64,000 bases of DNA from Bacteroidota bacterium (GTDB lineage Bacteria > Bacteroidota > Bacteroidia > Bacteroidales > VadinHA17): NCBI GenBank assembly GCA_029552825.1, contig JAKPDL010000060.1:1-64000 (forward strand), read 5' to 3'. The notes below the pieces were generated by a model. That model saw only the letters and a list, made by a program, of their open reading frames with translations. It made no database searches and was not told the DNA's origin. The position numbers were made by a program, and so were the translations under genes. Below are positions 35,622-45,505 of this stretch, in pieces (positions within the stretch are counted from its first letter, which is position 1; every line of letters begins with the position of its first letter).

Positions 35622-35945
35622 ATGCAGAAGAAGCTACATATTAAAAAAGGAGATACAGTAATTGTGATTTCGGGCGAGTCGAAAGGACAAAAAGGCCGAG
35701 TTCTTGAGGTTGACCGGAAGAAAATGAGAGCTATTGTTGAGGGTGTGAATATGGTGCACAAGCATACAAAACCCAATGCAAAAGCACCTCAGGGCGGCAT
35801 AATCAAGAAAGAAGCCCCGATTCACATTTCGAACCTTATGCTTATCGATCCTACAAGCGGAAAACCCACAAGGATCGGCCGGAGGCTTAATGAGAAAAAC
35901 AAACTTGTTCGTTATTCTAAAAAATCAGGGGAGGAGATCAGATAA
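35622..35945 (+). CDS. rplX: 50S ribosomal protein L24
   Basis: 107 residues with the KOW motif [20 protein letters not shown]. Assembly initiator. Its stop overlaps the rplE start in a TAATG junction at 35943-35947. Confidence 0.97.
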   Translation: MQKKLHIKKGDTVIVISGESKGQKGRVLEVDRKKMRAIVEGVNMVHKHTKPNAKAPQGGIIKKEAPIHISNLMLIDPTSGKPTRIGRRLNEKNKLVRYSKKSGEEIR

Positions 35946-36496
35946 TGTATATACCTGAATTGAAAAAGAAATATAAGGAAGAGATTGTTCCTGCACTGAT
36001 GAAGGAATTCAACTACAAGTCAGTGATGCAGGTACCAAGGCTCGAAAAGATTGTTATTAGCCAGGGTGTCGGAGCAGCCATTGCCGATAAGAAGATTCTT
36101 GAAGCAGGTTTGAAGGAGATAACCGATATTGCAGGGCAGAAGGCTGTGGCAACTTATTCGAGAAAAGATATATCCAACTTCAAGCTGAGGAAGAACATGC
36201 CCATTGGCATTATGGTGACTCTCCGGCAGGACAGGATGTATGAGTTCCTTCAGAGGCTCATCTGTGTTGCACTCCCGCGTATCAGGGATTTCAAGGGAAT
36301 CAATCCGGTGCTTGACGGCCGCGGTAACTATACACTGGGAATTACCGAGCAGATAATCTTCCCGGAAATTGACCTTGACAAGGTTGTGAAGATTATGGGT
36401 CTTCAGATAACTTTTGTAACATCAGCAAAGACCGATGAAGAAGCTCTTGCGTTACTCAAGCATTTTGGTTTACCGTTTAAAAACCTTAAAAACTGA
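35945..36496 (+). CDS. rplE: 50S ribosomal protein L5
   Basis: 183 residues ([37 protein letters not shown]). 5S rRNA-binding protein of the central protuberance. Coupled to rplX by a one-base overlap. Confidence 0.98.
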   Translation: MYIPELKKKYKEEIVPALMKEFNYKSVMQVPRLEKIVISQGVGAAIADKKILEAGLKEITDIAGQKAVATYSRKDISNFKLRKNMPIGIMVTLRQDRMYEFLQRLICVALPRIRDFKGINPVLDGRGNYTLGITEQIIFPEIDLDKVVKIMGLQITFVTSAKTDEEALALLKHFGLPFKNLKN

Positions 36497-36502
36497 TAAT
36501 AT

Positions 36503-36772
36503 ATGGCAAAAGAGTCGATGAAGGCCCGCGAGGTGAAGCGCGCAAAACTGGCTCAGAAATATGCTGCAAAAAGAGCACAGCTCAAGGCAGCAGGCGATTA
36601 TATAGGATTGAGCCGTCTTCCCAGAAACTCAAATCCTATTCGCCTGAGAAACCGCTGCAAAATCACCGGAAGGCCAAGAGGATATATACGACAGTTTGGA
36701 CTGAGCAGAATAACCTTCAGGGAAATGGCATCAAAAGGCCTTATCCCGGGAGTGAGAAAAGCCAGCTGGTAA
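36503..36772 (+). CDS. rpsN: 30S ribosomal protein S14, zinc-free form
   Basis: 89 residues, the long C-minus form. The region that carries CxxC zinc ligands in the short form reads [20 protein letters not shown] with a single Cys, so no zinc is bound. L36 later in the operon is likewise zinc-free. Confidence 0.97.
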   Translation: MAKESMKAREVKRAKLAQKYAAKRAQLKAAGDYIGLSRLPRNSNPIRLRNRCKITGRPRGYIRQFGLSRITFREMASKGLIPGVRKASW

Positions 36773-36801
36773 TTTATAATTGTGTGAAAATAATTTGATA
36801 T

Positions 36802-37203
36802 ATGATGACTGATCCCATTTCAGATTTTTTGACAAGAATAAGAAACGCTATAATGGCGGGACACAAGGTAGTGGAAGCACCTTCATCAAAGATGAAGATA
36901 GAAATAGCACGGATCCTGCTTGAAAAAGGTTATATCCGCGCCTATAAGGTTGTTGAAGGTGAAGGACCATATGATGTTCTGAAAATTGCGCTCAAGTATC
37001 ACCCGCGAACCAAAATGCCTGCAATAAAAGGTATTGAAAGAGTTAGTACACCGGGTTTGAGAAAATATACCAATGTAAAAGATATGCCAAGAGTCCTTAA
37101 TGGCCTTGGAATTGCAATTATTTCCACCTCAAGAGGTCTTATGACCGATAAGGAAGCCAGGAAAGAAAATATTGGCGGTGAGGTGGTTTGCTATGTTTAT
37201 TAA
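36802..37203 (+). CDS. rpsH: 30S ribosomal protein S8
   Basis: 133 residues (TDPISDFLTRIRNAIMAGHK; ISTSRGLMTDKEARKENIGG). Two ATG codons are adjacent (36802, 36805); the second gives the usual MTDP start. S8 is the spc-operon repressor in E. coli; such control is not evident here. Confidence 0.97.
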   Translation: MMTDPISDFLTRIRNAIMAGHKVVEAPSSKMKIEIARILLEKGYIRAYKVVEGEGPYDVLKIALKYHPRTKMPAIKGIERVSTPGLRKYTNVKDMPRVLNGLGIAIISTSRGLMTDKEARKENIGGEVVCYVY

Positions 37204-37220
37204 CAGAGGAGGATAAACAG

Positions 37221-37775
37221 ATGTCACGCATAGGAAAATTACCGATTAATCTGCCCAAAGGGGTGAATGTAAGTGTTGATGAAAACAATGTTGTTCATGT
37301 GCAGGGCCCTCTTGGAAAGCTGCAGCAGGCTGTTGACCCCGACATCAAAGTTGAAGTGACTGATAATCAGGTCAGAGTCATCAGACCATCCGATTCGAAG
37401 AGGCACAAATCTCTTCACGGGCTCTATCGTGCCCTGATTGCAAATATGGTGGAAGGGGTTTCGAAAGGATATAAGAAAGAGCTTGAAGTTGTTGGAGTAG
37501 GCTACAGGGCTGAAGCCAAAGGGCAGAATCTTGAACTGAGCCTTGGATATTCCCACGATATCATTTTCGTTATGCCACCGGAGGTTAAGGTGGAGACAAA
37601 AACCGAAAAGAGAAGCAACCCGATTATCACACTGACGAGCCACGACAAGCAGCTCATTGGTCAGGTTGCAGCCAAAATAAGATCTCTTCGTCCACCTGAA
37701 CCTTTCAAGGGCAAGGGTATACGGTTTGTTGGGGAATACATCAGAAGGAAAGCTGGTAAATCGGCCAGCGCTTAA
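37221..37775 (+). CDS. rplF: 50S ribosomal protein L6
   Basis: 184 residues from ATG 37221 (MSRIGKLPINLPKGVNVSV). An upstream extension in the same frame overlaps rpsH and is not part of the protein. The start is preceded by AGAGGAGGA at 37205-37213, a strong Shine-Dalgarno match that is rare in this phylum. Ends PPEPFKGKGIRFVGEYIRRK, as in the family. Confidence 0.98.
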   Translation: MSRIGKLPINLPKGVNVSVDENNVVHVQGPLGKLQQAVDPDIKVEVTDNQVRVIRPSDSKRHKSLHGLYRALIANMVEGVSKGYKKELEVVGVGYRAEAKGQNLELSLGYSHDIIFVMPPEVKVETKTEKRSNPIITLTSHDKQLIGQVAAKIRSLRPPEPFKGKGIRFVGEYIRRKAGKSASA

Positions 37776-37802
37776 TTTCATTATTAGATAATTTTTAAAA
37801 TT

Positions 37803-38162
37803 ATGGCTTTAACAAAACTGGAAAGAAGGACAAGAATAAGGAAAAGGATAAGGAAAAAGATAACCGGGACACCAGAACGCCCGAGACTGTCTGTTTTCCG
37901 CAGCAACAGGCACATTTACGCCCAGCTAATTGATGATACCAGGGGTGTAACACTTGTTGCCGCCTGTTCACGCGAAAAAGAGGTGGCTGACAAAAAGGGT
38001 ATTAAGAAAACTGAACAGGCTTCACTGGTAGGAAAACTGATTGCGTCAAAATGCCTTTCAAAGGGAATCGAAAAGGTAGTTTTCGACAGAGGAGGCTATA
38101 AATATCACGGAAGAGTTAAATCACTGGCAGAAGCTGCAAGAGAAGGCGGACTTAAATTCTAA
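37803..38162 (+). CDS. rplR: 50S ribosomal protein L18
   Basis: 119 residues ([40 protein letters not shown]). 5S rRNA binder. Preceded by a 27-base AT-rich gap after rplF and followed 7 bases later by rpsE. Confidence 0.98.
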   Translation: MALTKLERRTRIRKRIRKKITGTPERPRLSVFRSNRHIYAQLIDDTRGVTLVAACSREKEVADKKGIKKTEQASLVGKLIASKCLSKGIEKVVFDRGGYKYHGRVKSLAEAAREGGLKF

Positions 38163-38169
38163 TGAAATT

Positions 38170-38685
38170 ATGGCAAACGGAATACGAAAAGTAAAAACCA
38201 CGGATATCGAGCTTAAGGACAGGCTTGTAAGTATCAACAGAGTGACCAAAGTCACTAAAGGCGGACGAACATTCAGTTTTTCGGCTATAGTGGTTGTTGG
38301 CAATGAAGATGGTATAGTGGGTTACGGGCTTGGAAAAGCCAGTGAGGTGACAGCCGCAATAGCAAAAGGAATTGAAGATGCCAAGAAGAACCTTGTCAGG
38401 ATTCCTGTAATAAAGGGGACCATACCGCATGAACAGAGTGCAAAATTCGGGGGAGCAAAGGTTTTTCTGAAGCCTGCATCAGAAGGTACCGGAGTAAAGG
38501 CAGGAGGTGCTATGCGTGCTGTTCTCGAGAGTGTCGGGATTAGAAATGTGCTCGCAAAATCGAAGGGCTCATCAAACCCGCACAACCTGGTTAAAGCTAC
38601 TATTAAAGCACTTCTGCAGCTCAGGGATGCCTATACAATAGCTGAACACAGGGGAATCCCCATCGAAAAAGTGTTTAACGGATAG
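38170..38685 (+). CDS. rpsE: 30S ribosomal protein S5
   Basis: 171 residues. N-terminal dsRNA-binding fold ([20 protein letters not shown]) and the [18 protein letters not shown] loop. Accuracy protein at the S4-S5 interface. Confidence 0.98.
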   Translation: MANGIRKVKTTDIELKDRLVSINRVTKVTKGGRTFSFSAIVVVGNEDGIVGYGLGKASEVTAAIAKGIEDAKKNLVRIPVIKGTIPHEQSAKFGGAKVFLKPASEGTGVKAGGAMRAVLESVGIRNVLAKSKGSSNPHNLVKATIKALLQLRDAYTIAEHRGIPIEKVFNG

Positions 38686-38696
38686 AAAATCTGCAT

Positions 38697-38879
38697 ATGG
38701 CAAAGATCAAAATAACCCAGATAAGGAGCAAGAACAGAAAACCTGAGAGACATAAAAGAATTCTTGCTGCACTTGGAATACACAGGCTACACCAGAGCGT
38801 GGTGCATGAGGCTACTCCTCAGATTCTAGGAATGGTTGAGAAAATAAAACATCTCGTCAAAACAGAAGAAGTTGAATAG
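38697..38879 (+). CDS. rpmD: 50S ribosomal protein L30
   Basis: 60 residues (KIKITQIRSKNRKPERHKRI, then ALGIHRLHQSVVHEATPQIL). Normal bacterial short form, between rpsE and rplO. Confidence 0.97.
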   Translation: MAKIKITQIRSKNRKPERHKRILAALGIHRLHQSVVHEATPQILGMVEKIKHLVKTEEVE

Positions 38880-38902
38880 AATTAATTTTTAACAAACAGG
38901 GT

Positions 38903-39349
38903 ATGGATCTTAGTAATTTAAAACCGGCAAAAGGCTCAGTAAAGGCGAGGAAAAGAATCGGACGCGGACAGGGTTCAGGTAAAGGAGGCACCTCAACCAG
39001 AGGTCACAAAGGAGCCCAGCAGAGATCCGGTTATGAAAGAAAACTTGGTTTTGAAGGTGGGCAGATGCCACTGCAGAGAAGGGTACCCAAATACGGATTC
39101 ACAAACAGAAACCGTGTTGAATATAAAGCCATCAACATTGGTACACTTCAAAACCTCGCTGAAAAGCTTAATGCTGATAAGATAGATATACCGACTCTTT
39201 TATCGGCCGGGCTCATATCTAAGAATGATCTTGTTAAGATACTTGCAAAGGGTGAACTTAACAGAAAACTCGAAGTTCATGCCCATGCATTCAGCAAAAA
39301 GGCTATTGAAGCAATAGAGGCAAAAAATGGTACAGTAGTAAAAATCTAA
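38903..39349 (+). CDS. rplO: 50S ribosomal protein L15
   Basis: 148 residues with the glycine/arginine-rich N-terminus (RIGRGQGSGKGGTSTRGHKG) that threads into 23S rRNA. 4 bases before secY. Confidence 0.98.
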   Translation: MDLSNLKPAKGSVKARKRIGRGQGSGKGGTSTRGHKGAQQRSGYERKLGFEGGQMPLQRRVPKYGFTNRNRVEYKAINIGTLQNLAEKLNADKIDIPTLLSAGLISKNDLVKILAKGELNRKLEVHAHAFSKKAIEAIEAKNGTVVKI

Positions 39350-39353
39350 CCAG

Positions 39354-40682
39354 ATGAGGCTGATTCAGACCATAAAGAATATTTTCAAGATAGAGGACCT
39401 GAGGGCCCGGTTGCTATATACTCTTAGTATAATAATGATTTACAGACTGGGTAAATATGTGACACTGCCGGGTATTGACCCTGCCCAGCTGGAAAATCTG
39501 AAAAGCCAGACTTCGTCAGGTATTATGGGCCTTCTCGATATGTTTTCGGGAGGCGCCTTTTCCCAGGCTTCGATTTTTGCCCTCGGTATTATGCCATATA
39601 TCTCAGCTTCAATCGTTGTGCAGCTTCTCGGAATAATTTTTCCTTATTTCCAGAAACTGCAGAAAGAGGGCGAAAGCGGCAGAAGAAAACTGAATCAGTA
39701 CACAAGATATCTTACAGTCCTCATACTTGTTCTCCAGGCACCGACGTACCTCTATAATCTGCAGGCACAGCTTCCTGCATCAGCATTTATCATATCAGGA
39801 ACCTTCTTTCTGGTTTCATCGGTGATAATTCTTACAGCGGGAACTATATTCGTAATGTGGCTCGGGGAAAAAATTACTGACAAGGGTATAGGTAACGGCA
39901 TTTCGCTGCTCATAATGATAGGTATCGTTGCACGACTGCCTGCAAACTTCATATTTGAAGCAGGTGCAAGAATGAATGGTGCAGGTGGTGCAATTGCCCT
40001 TGTTGTGGAAATGGTTTTCCTCTTTGTCGTGATCCTCGGCACAATACTGCTTGTGCAGGGTACCCGCCGGGTGCCTGTTCAGTATGCACGCCGCATAATT
40101 GGCAACAAACAGTATGGCGGTGTAAGACAATATATACCTCTTAAAGTAAATGCCGCAGGCGTTATGCCAATAATCTTTGCCCAGGCAATTATGATGCTTC
40201 CGATTATTATTGCAGGATATTCAAATTCAAGCTCGGGCTTTGTTGTGGCATTTTCAAATATGTATGGATTCTGGTACAACCTTGTGACAGGATTGCTTAT
40301 AATCCTTTTCACATACTTTTACACAGCTATCACTATCAATCCGGTTCAGATGGCTGAAGATATGAAGAAAAACGGAGGGTTTATACCCGGCATCAAACCG
40401 GGCAGAAAGACGGTTGAGTTTATTGACCAGATTATATCGAGAATCACACTACCCGGTTCCATTTTTCTTGCTATTATAGCCATACTGCCGGCAATAGCTG
40501 TTAAAGCAGGTGTATCTCCTCAGTTTGCGCAGTTTTACGGTGGCACATCACTACTTATTCTTGTTGGTGTGATACTTGACACCCTGCAGCAAATTGAGAG
40601 TCATTTGCTTATGAGACATTATGACGGCTTGATGAAGTCGGGCAGGGTGAAAGGCAGAACAGGAGCTGTTGCAGCATATTAA
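39354..40682 (+). CDS. secY: Preprotein translocase channel SecY
   Basis: 442 residues, ten membrane helices. Plug and pore region MDMFSGGAFSQASIFALGIMP; cytoplasmic loop with RRVPVQYARR; C-terminal VIGLVLDTLQQ-type segment reads LVGVILDTLQQIESHLLMRHY. Central pore of the Sec pathway that also feeds the T9SS cargo found in this window. Usual place after rplO. Confidence 0.98.
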   Translation: MRLIQTIKNIFKIEDLRARLLYTLSIIMIYRLGKYVTLPGIDPAQLENLKSQTSSGIMGLLDMFSGGAFSQASIFALGIMPYISASIVVQLLGIIFPYFQKLQKEGESGRRKLNQYTRYLTVLILVLQAPTYLYNLQAQLPASAFIISGTFFLVSSVIILTAGTIFVMWLGEKITDKGIGNGISLLIMIGIVARLPANFIFEAGARMNGAGGAIALVVEMVFLFVVILGTILLVQGTRRVPVQYARRIIGNKQYGGVRQYIPLKVNAAGVMPIIFAQAIMMLPIIIAGYSNSSSGFVVAFSNMYGFWYNLVTGLLIILFTYFYTAITINPVQMAEDMKKNGGFIPGIKPGRKTVEFIDQIISRITLPGSIFLAIIAILPAIAVKAGVSPQFAQFYGGTSLLILVGVILDTLQQIESHLLMRHYDGLMKSGRVKGRTGAVAAY

Positions 40683-40700
40683 TCTGCTTAACGTTCTTTG

Positions 40701-41477
40701 ATGTTGATTTGCAGAACAAAAGAAGAGATCGAACTGCTGAGGGAAAGCAACCTGCTGGTGTCGCGTACACTGGCTGAGATTGCAAAGCACATCGCCCCGG
40801 GAGTTACAACGAAAAGCCTCGACAGGATAGCAGAGACATTTATCCTTGATCATGGAGCTGTCCCTGCTTTCAAAGGCTATAACGGATTCCCGTCAACATT
40901 GTGCACTTCAGTTAACGAGGAAGTGGTACATGGCATACCGTCAGATTACATCCTGAAAGAAGGAGATATCATCTCGATCGACTGCGGAGTAATTCTGAAC
41001 GGTTATTACGGCGACAGTGCTTTTACTTTTGCTGTGGGTGAAGTAAGCAGCGAAATCAGAAAACTGCTCGAATATACCCGGGCTTCTCTTGAGGATGGAG
41101 CAAAGGAAGCCGTGGCAGGAAATCGAATAGGAGATATTTCGTTTGCTGTACAGACCAGAGCAGAGAGCGGAGGATTCTCAGTGGTGAGGGAACTGGTTGG
41201 TCATGGCCTGGGAACGAAGCTTCATGAACCCCCCGAAGTGCCCAATTTCGGCAAAAGGGGAACAGGGCCAAAGCTGCTGAAAGGTGTGGTAATATGCATC
41301 GAACCCATGATAAACATGGGAGTTAAAGAAACACTGCAGAAGAGCGATGGATGGACTATCGTTACAGCAGACGGTAAACCTTCGGCACATTTTGAGTATG
41401 CCGTGGCAGTAGACACCGGAAAAGCAGATGTGCTAACAACATTTAAATACATCGACGAAGTGTTAAACAAAAAATAA
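40701..41477 (+). CDS. map: Type I methionine aminopeptidase
   Basis: 258 residues from ATG 40701 ([17 protein letters not shown]); a TTG just upstream is not needed. Removes N-terminal Met from new proteins. Metal ligands are in place: [21 protein letters not shown] (two Asp), [20 protein letters not shown] (His), CIEPMINMG (Glu) and the last Glu in FEYAVAV. Between secY and infA, as in many phyla. Confidence 0.97.
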   Translation: MLICRTKEEIELLRESNLLVSRTLAEIAKHIAPGVTTKSLDRIAETFILDHGAVPAFKGYNGFPSTLCTSVNEEVVHGIPSDYILKEGDIISIDCGVILNGYYGDSAFTFAVGEVSSEIRKLLEYTRASLEDGAKEAVAGNRIGDISFAVQTRAESGGFSVVRELVGHGLGTKLHEPPEVPNFGKRGTGPKLLKGVVICIEPMINMGVKETLQKSDGWTIVTADGKPSAHFEYAVAVDTGKADVLTTFKYIDEVLNKK

Positions 41478-41481
41478 ACCT

Positions 41482-41700
41482 ATGGCCAAGCAACCCCCGA
41501 TAGAACAGGACGGAACCATTATTGAGGCCCTGTCAAATGCCATGTTCAGGGTCGAACTCGAAAATGGACACGTGATAACAGCACATATATCCGGTAAAAT
41601 GAGAATGCATTACATTAAAATTTTACCGGGCGATAAGGTCAGGGTTGAAATATCACCCTACGACCTGACTAAAGGAAGAATAACATTCAGATATAAATAG
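41482..41700 (+). CDS. infA: Translation initiation factor IF-1
   Basis: 72 residues, single S1/OB domain ([39 protein letters not shown]). Binds the 30S A site during initiation. 4 bases after map. Confidence 0.98.
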   Translation: MAKQPPIEQDGTIIEALSNAMFRVELENGHVITAHISGKMRMHYIKILPGDKVRVEISPYDLTKGRITFRYK

Positions 41701-41705
41701 GATAT

Positions 41706-41822
41706 ATGAAAGTAAGAACATCAGTAAAAAAACGCAGCGCCGACTGCAAGATAGTCAGGCGGAAAGGACGTTTGTACGTTATTAATAAGAAAAATCCCAG
41801 ATTTAAACAAAGACAGGGATAA
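41706..41822 (+). CDS. rpmJ: 50S ribosomal protein L36, zinc-free form
   Basis: 38 residues read directly from the [23 protein letters not shown], then [18 protein letters not shown]. Of the four zinc ligands of C-plus L36 only one Cys is kept (first Cys to Ser, third to Asn, His to Phe), so this is the C-minus form. Short gene easily missed between infA and rpsM. Confidence 0.95.
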   Translation: MKVRTSVKKRSADCKIVRRKGRLYVINKKNPRFKQRQG

Positions 41823-41828
41823 AATGAC

Positions 41829-41836
41829 TAACTTTG
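41829..41836 (+). promoter_or_regulatory. Possible internal -7 box before rpsM
   Basis: TAACTTTG, identical to the rpsL -7 box, lies 20 bases before the rpsM ATG. No TTTG occurs at the -33 spacing, so it may be a weak internal promoter or chance. Confidence 0.3.
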
Positions 41837-41856
41837 CAAACTATTAAAAAAGAGTT

Positions 41857-42234
41857 ATGGCACGTATAGTTGGGGTAGATTTACCAAGAAACAAGAGGGG
41901 TGAAATAGCCCTCACATATATCTATGGTGTTGGACGGAGCACCGCTCAGAAAGTGCTTGATCAGGCAGGTGTTGACCGTAACATCAAGGTTAAGGATTGG
42001 ACTGATGAACAGGTTAATGCCATCAGAAAAATACTGAGCGAGAATTACAAGCTTGAAGGTGAGCTTCGTTCGGAGATGCAGATGAACATCAAGAGGCTGA
42101 TTGACATTAACTGTTACAGAGGCATACGTCATCGCCTTGGCCTTCCGGTACGTGGACAGAGGACCAAAAACAATGCCCGTACCCGTAAGGGAAGGAAAAA
42201 AACTGTTGCAAACAAGAAAAAGGCTACTAAATAA
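41857..42234 (+). CDS. rpsM: 30S ribosomal protein S13
   Basis: 125 residues ([40 protein letters not shown]). Head protein contacting L5 and P-site tRNA. First gene of the alpha-operon part. Confidence 0.98.
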   Translation: MARIVGVDLPRNKRGEIALTYIYGVGRSTAQKVLDQAGVDRNIKVKDWTDEQVNAIRKILSENYKLEGELRSEMQMNIKRLIDINCYRGIRHRLGLPVRGQRTKNNARTRKGRKKTVANKKKATK

Positions 42235-42244
42235 GATTTGAATT

Positions 42245-42634
42245 ATGGCGAAGAAGACAGGAGCTTTAAAGAGGAAAAATGTACGGATAGAACCAGCCGG
42301 ACAGGCTCACATTCATTCATCATTTAACAATATTATTGTAACCATAACCAATAACTCGGGTCAGGTAATTTCATGGTCATCAGCCGGGAAAATGGGTTTC
42401 AGAGGTTCAAAGAAAAATACTCCTTATGCAGCACAGATGGCTGCTGAGGACTGCAGCAAGGAGGCTTATGACCTTGGAGTGAGAAGAGTAAAGGTGTTTG
42501 TGAAAGGACCCGGTGCCGGACGTGAATCGGCTATTAGGGCAATAGCTAATGCCGGAATCGAAATAACAGAAATCGTAGATGTTACACCACTTCCACATAA
42601 CGGATGCCGCCCACCAGGAAGAAGAAGAGTTTAA
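42245..42634 (+). CDS. rpsK: 30S ribosomal protein S11
   Basis: 129 residues ([38 protein letters not shown]). Platform protein near the E site. A 52-base AT-rich gap follows before rpsD. Confidence 0.98.
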   Translation: MAKKTGALKRKNVRIEPAGQAHIHSSFNNIIVTITNNSGQVISWSSAGKMGFRGSKKNTPYAAQMAAEDCSKEAYDLGVRRVKVFVKGPGAGRESAIRAIANAGIEITEIVDVTPLPHNGCRPPGRRRV

Positions 42635-42686
42635 TTAACTATAAGATTAACAATTGTTTAAGTTGAATTTTAATATAATAAAATAA

Positions 42687-43295
42687 ATGGCTAGATATAT
42701 AGGACCAAGAACAAAAGTTGCGAGAAAATTCGGAGAACCTATTTTTGGACCTGACAAATACCTGGAAAGGAAAAATTATCCTCCAGGCCAGCATGGTCAG
42801 AACAAGAAAAGAAGAAAGGTATCGGAATACGGTCTTCAGTTAAGGGAAAAAGTAAAGGTCAAATATCTTTACGGATTGCTTGAAAGACAGTTCAAGAATG
42901 CATTTGAGCGTGCTTCCAGAAGCAAAGGCGTAACTGGTGAAGTACTGCTTCAGATTCTGGAATCACGTCTTGACAACACTGTTTACCGTCTGGGTATTGC
43001 ACCTTCAAGGGCTGCAGCACGCCAGCTTGTTTCGCACCGCCATATCACCGTTAACGGAAAAGTTGTAAATATTCCTTCATACCAGCTTAAACCTGGTGAT
43101 ATTGTTGGCGTCCGCGAAAAGTCAAAATCACTTGAGGTTATAGTAAACTCCCTATCCGACCGCAGATACCAGAAAGTGCCCTGGCTGGAATGGGATGAAA
43201 ACCTTATGGCCGGAAAATTTATGTCGGTTCCGCAGCGCGCCGATATTCCAGAAAATATTAATGAACAATTAATTGTTGAACTATATTCCAAATAA
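42687..43295 (+). CDS. rpsD: 30S ribosomal protein S4
   Basis: 202 residues ([21 protein letters not shown]4 domain [20 protein letters not shown]). The zinc-binding Cys residues of some S4 proteins are absent. Primary binder and accuracy factor. Confidence 0.98.
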   Translation: MARYIGPRTKVARKFGEPIFGPDKYLERKNYPPGQHGQNKKRRKVSEYGLQLREKVKVKYLYGLLERQFKNAFERASRSKGVTGEVLLQILESRLDNTVYRLGIAPSRAAARQLVSHRHITVNGKVVNIPSYQLKPGDIVGVREKSKSLEVIVNSLSDRRYQKVPWLEWDENLMAGKFMSVPQRADIPENINEQLIVELYSK

Positions 43296-43302
43296 AATAA
43301 CC

Positions 43303-44295
43303 ATGGCCATCTTAGCATTCCAGAAACCTGATAAAGTCATAATGCTTGAAGCGAACGACAAATTCGGCAAATTCGAATTTCGTCCGCTCGAGCCAGGATA
43401 TGGCATTACAATCGGAAATGCCCTGCGGAGAATCCTTCTTTCTTCCCTCGAGGGTTATGCTATAACACTGGTGAAAATCGAAGGAGTCGACCATGAATTC
43501 TCGACAATAAAAGGCGTTATTGAGGATGTAACAGAAATATTACTTAACCTTAAACAGATCAGATTCAAAAGAAAAACAGAAGATATCGAGTCGGAAAAGG
43601 TTGTAATAAAAGTTACAGGAAGGGATACCTTCAAAGCAGGCGACCTTAATTCAGTGCTTGCACATTTCGAAGTACTCAATCCCGACCTTGTAATATGCAG
43701 AATGGAACCCTCGGTGAAGCTTAATGTTGAACTGTCAATTAACAAGGGAAGAGGGTATGTGCCTGCTGAAGAGAATGAACCTGCCAACCCTGAGTTCGGG
43801 GTAATTGCAATAGACTCAATATTCACGCCAATCAGAAATGTAAAATACACGGTCGAAAACTACCGTGTTGAGCAGAAAACTGATTATGAGAAACTTATCA
43901 TTGAAATAGAGACAGACGGCTCCATTCATCCGAAAGATGCTTTGAAAGAAGCAGCCAAGATTCTGATTTACCACTTTATGCTTTTCTCGGATGATAAGAT
44001 TACCCTCGATTCGGGTGAGAAGATGGCAAGTGAGGAGTTTGATGAAGAGATCCTTAAGATGCGCCAGCTGCTCAAGACAAAACTTGTTGACCTCGACCTT
44101 TCGGTCAGAGCTCTCAACTGTCTGAAAGCAGCCGAAGTTGAAACACTGGGCGACCTTGTGAAATTCAACAAAAATGATCTGTTGAAATTCAGAAACTTCG
44201 GGAAAAAATCTCTTACCGAACTGGATGAACTTCTCGAATCACTGAATCTCTCGTTCGGTATGGATGTGAGTAAATATAAACTTGATAAAGATTAA
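43303..44295 (+). CDS. rpoA: RNA polymerase alpha subunit
   Basis: 330 residues from ATG 43303 ([16 protein letters not shown]). N-terminal dimerisation domain includes [20 protein letters not shown]; the C-terminal domain ends in [20 protein letters not shown] and [16 protein letters not shown]. An upstream in-frame extension would overlap rpsD and was rejected. Confidence 0.98.
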   Translation: MAILAFQKPDKVIMLEANDKFGKFEFRPLEPGYGITIGNALRRILLSSLEGYAITLVKIEGVDHEFSTIKGVIEDVTEILLNLKQIRFKRKTEDIESEKVVIKVTGRDTFKAGDLNSVLAHFEVLNPDLVICRMEPSVKLNVELSINKGRGYVPAEENEPANPEFGVIAIDSIFTPIRNVKYTVENYRVEQKTDYEKLIIEIETDGSIHPKDALKEAAKILIYHFMLFSDDKITLDSGEKMASEEFDEEILKMRQLLKTKLVDLDLSVRALNCLKAAEVETLGDLVKFNKNDLLKFRNFGKKSLTELDELLESLNLSFGMDVSKYKLDKD

Positions 44296-44302
44296 ATAAG
44301 CC

Positions 44303-44881
44303 ATGCGACATCAGAGAGTAATTAACCATTTGGGAAGGACAAGTTCTCACAGGAAGGCTATGCTTGCGAACATGGCTGTATCGCTAATTCTGAATAAGAG
44401 AATAACTACAACAACGGCCAAGGCAAAAGCACTTCGTTCATATATTGAACCTCTTATAACTAGATCCAAAGAAGATACAACACATTCCAGAAGAATGGTA
44501 TTCAGGTATCTTCAGGACAAAAAGGCTGTAACAGAACTCTTCAGGGAGATCTCCCCCAAGGTTGCAGATCGCCCCGGAGGTTACACAAGAATACTTAAAA
44601 CCGGCAACAGGTTGGGAGATAATGCCGAGATGTGCATTATTGAACTGGTTGATTTCAATGAAGCCAGACTGGCGGCTCAAACAAAACCGGAAAAGACAAC
44701 TACCCGGCGCAGAAGAGCTCCAAAGAAGAAAGCTGCAGGAACGGCTGAAACAGCTGCCACAGCAACCGGAACAGCACCGCAGGATAATGCCACCAAAGAT
44801 GTAACTACTGATAAAGCAGAACCCGACCAGGAAAAAAGTAGCGGATCAGCTACGGGGGAAGATGCAAATAAGGCAGAATAA
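44303..44881 (+). CDS. rplQ: 50S ribosomal protein L17 with a long C-terminal tail
   Basis: 192 residues. The first ~125 are L17 ([41 protein letters not shown]). The last ~65 form a low-complexity tail: a basic [12 protein letters not shown] patch, then Ala/Thr-rich and acidic segments. Tails of this kind occur in Bacteroidota L17, though the function is unknown. Last gene of the superoperon. Confidence 0.96.
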   Translation: MRHQRVINHLGRTSSHRKAMLANMAVSLILNKRITTTTAKAKALRSYIEPLITRSKEDTTHSRRMVFRYLQDKKAVTELFREISPKVADRPGGYTRILKTGNRLGDNAEMCIIELVDFNEARLAAQTKPEKTTTRRRRAPKKKAAGTAETAATATGTAPQDNATKDVTTDKAEPDQEKSSGSATGEDANKAE

Positions 44882-44909
44882 ACTGCTATCTCACTGAATA
44901 TTAGCATAT

Positions 44910-44956
44910 TATCAACATCGAGAGTTATTAACAATTGTTAATAACCCATGTTGATA
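44910..44956. repeat. Nested palindrome after rplQ
   Basis: A perfect 22-bp palindrome (44924-44945, half-site GTTATTAACAA) is enclosed by 9-bp arms TATCAACAT (44910-44918) and ATGTTGATA (44948-44956). As RNA it makes a long stem 28 bases after the rplQ stop, so it may end or protect the superoperon transcript, though no T-run follows. As DNA it looks like a strong operator for the RNA promoter downstream. Confidence 0.65.
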
Positions 44957-45007
44957 TTGCGTTTACAACAACGGTGTTTTTTATTTTATTATTCGAGATA
45001 CTTATTC

Positions 45008-45015
45008 TATTTTTG
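45008..45015 (+). promoter_or_regulatory. -7 promoter box for the large RNA candidate
   Basis: TATTTTTG fits TAnnTTTG exactly. Transcription would begin near 45021-45022, where the GC-rich structured region starts. The -33 area (about 44977-44988) is T-rich but has no exact TTTG. Confidence 0.5.
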
Positions 45016-45020
45016 ATTCA

Positions 45021-45505
45021 GCAGGCGAGAGATAAAAGGCTGCTCAAAGATGTGGAACCCGATAAAGGGTTGCTTAAGTGTGACTCTGAAGGGTTCGGTC
45101 AGACCTCCGGGTCTGCGCATCAGAGAGCCGAAGCCTGAACTAAGGAACCCTGCAAAAGAGTTCCCGATGTTCAGCAGGTCGCTGAAAACGCCAACGCTCT
45201 TTCAACGACTGGGTCACAGGGCTGCAGGAGACAAAGGACTTCGGTCCGATGAAACCTGCAAACTGAACAACCCTACGGGGTTGATCAGCGCATGCCTGAA
45301 TGACGCTTCGTCCCGGAATCCCGAGTAATCGGGAGAAAGGACGGCTGGAAGGCACCGCCCTAAAAAGCAGTGCCGGAAAGCTCAGGGTTGCCTCCCTCAG
45401 ATCGTAAGACCTGAAAGGCAGCCGGCCAGAATAACTGTAGCCTGCCACCGTATGTGGCTTCGGCTGCAAACGGTGAGTGGGAACTAATCGAAAGAATAGT
45501 TCCCA
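45021..45505 (+). ncRNA. Large GC-rich structured non-coding RNA, family not recognised
   Basis: About 485 nt with no convincing ORF, much richer in GC than its surroundings, and packed with hairpins: CAGACC/GGTCTG (about 45099-45116), GGAC-TTCG-GTCC (45236-45247), CAACCC/GGGTTG (45268-45284), CCCGA/TCGGG (45319-45332), GGCAC/GTGCC (45351-45375), CACCGT/ACGGTG (45446-45475). The first bases GCAGGC (45021-45026) can pair with GCCTGC (45440-45445), closing the molecule. It has an upstream TATTTTTG box and a 3' terminator hairpin. Hallmark sequences of RNase P RNA (GAGGAAAGTCC), tmRNA, rRNA and SRP RNA are absent. TCGTAAGACCTGAAAG at 45404-45419 loosely recalls IscB-associated omega/HEARO RNA, but no IscB gene is nearby. 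Confidence 0.6.

Noticed and set aside
44900-45015. Possible replication origin: inverted DnaA-box-like motifs beside an AT-rich stretch after rplQ
   Set aside because: The whole ribosomal superoperon would be transcribed toward an origin here, against fork movement, which is very unlikely. The motifs are also explained by one nested palindrome, and no dnaA or dnaN is nearby.
44935-45328. Small ORFs within the large RNA region (one with a hydrophobic stretch)
   Set aside because: They start at TTG, overlap the promoter box and RNA hairpins, and the peptides resemble no family.
45021-45505. RNase P RNA or tmRNA
   Set aside because: Size and closing helix fit, but the nearly invariant GAGGAAAGTCC and ACAGAACCCGGCTTA segments of RNase P RNA and the tRNA-like ends of tmRNA are not present on either strand.
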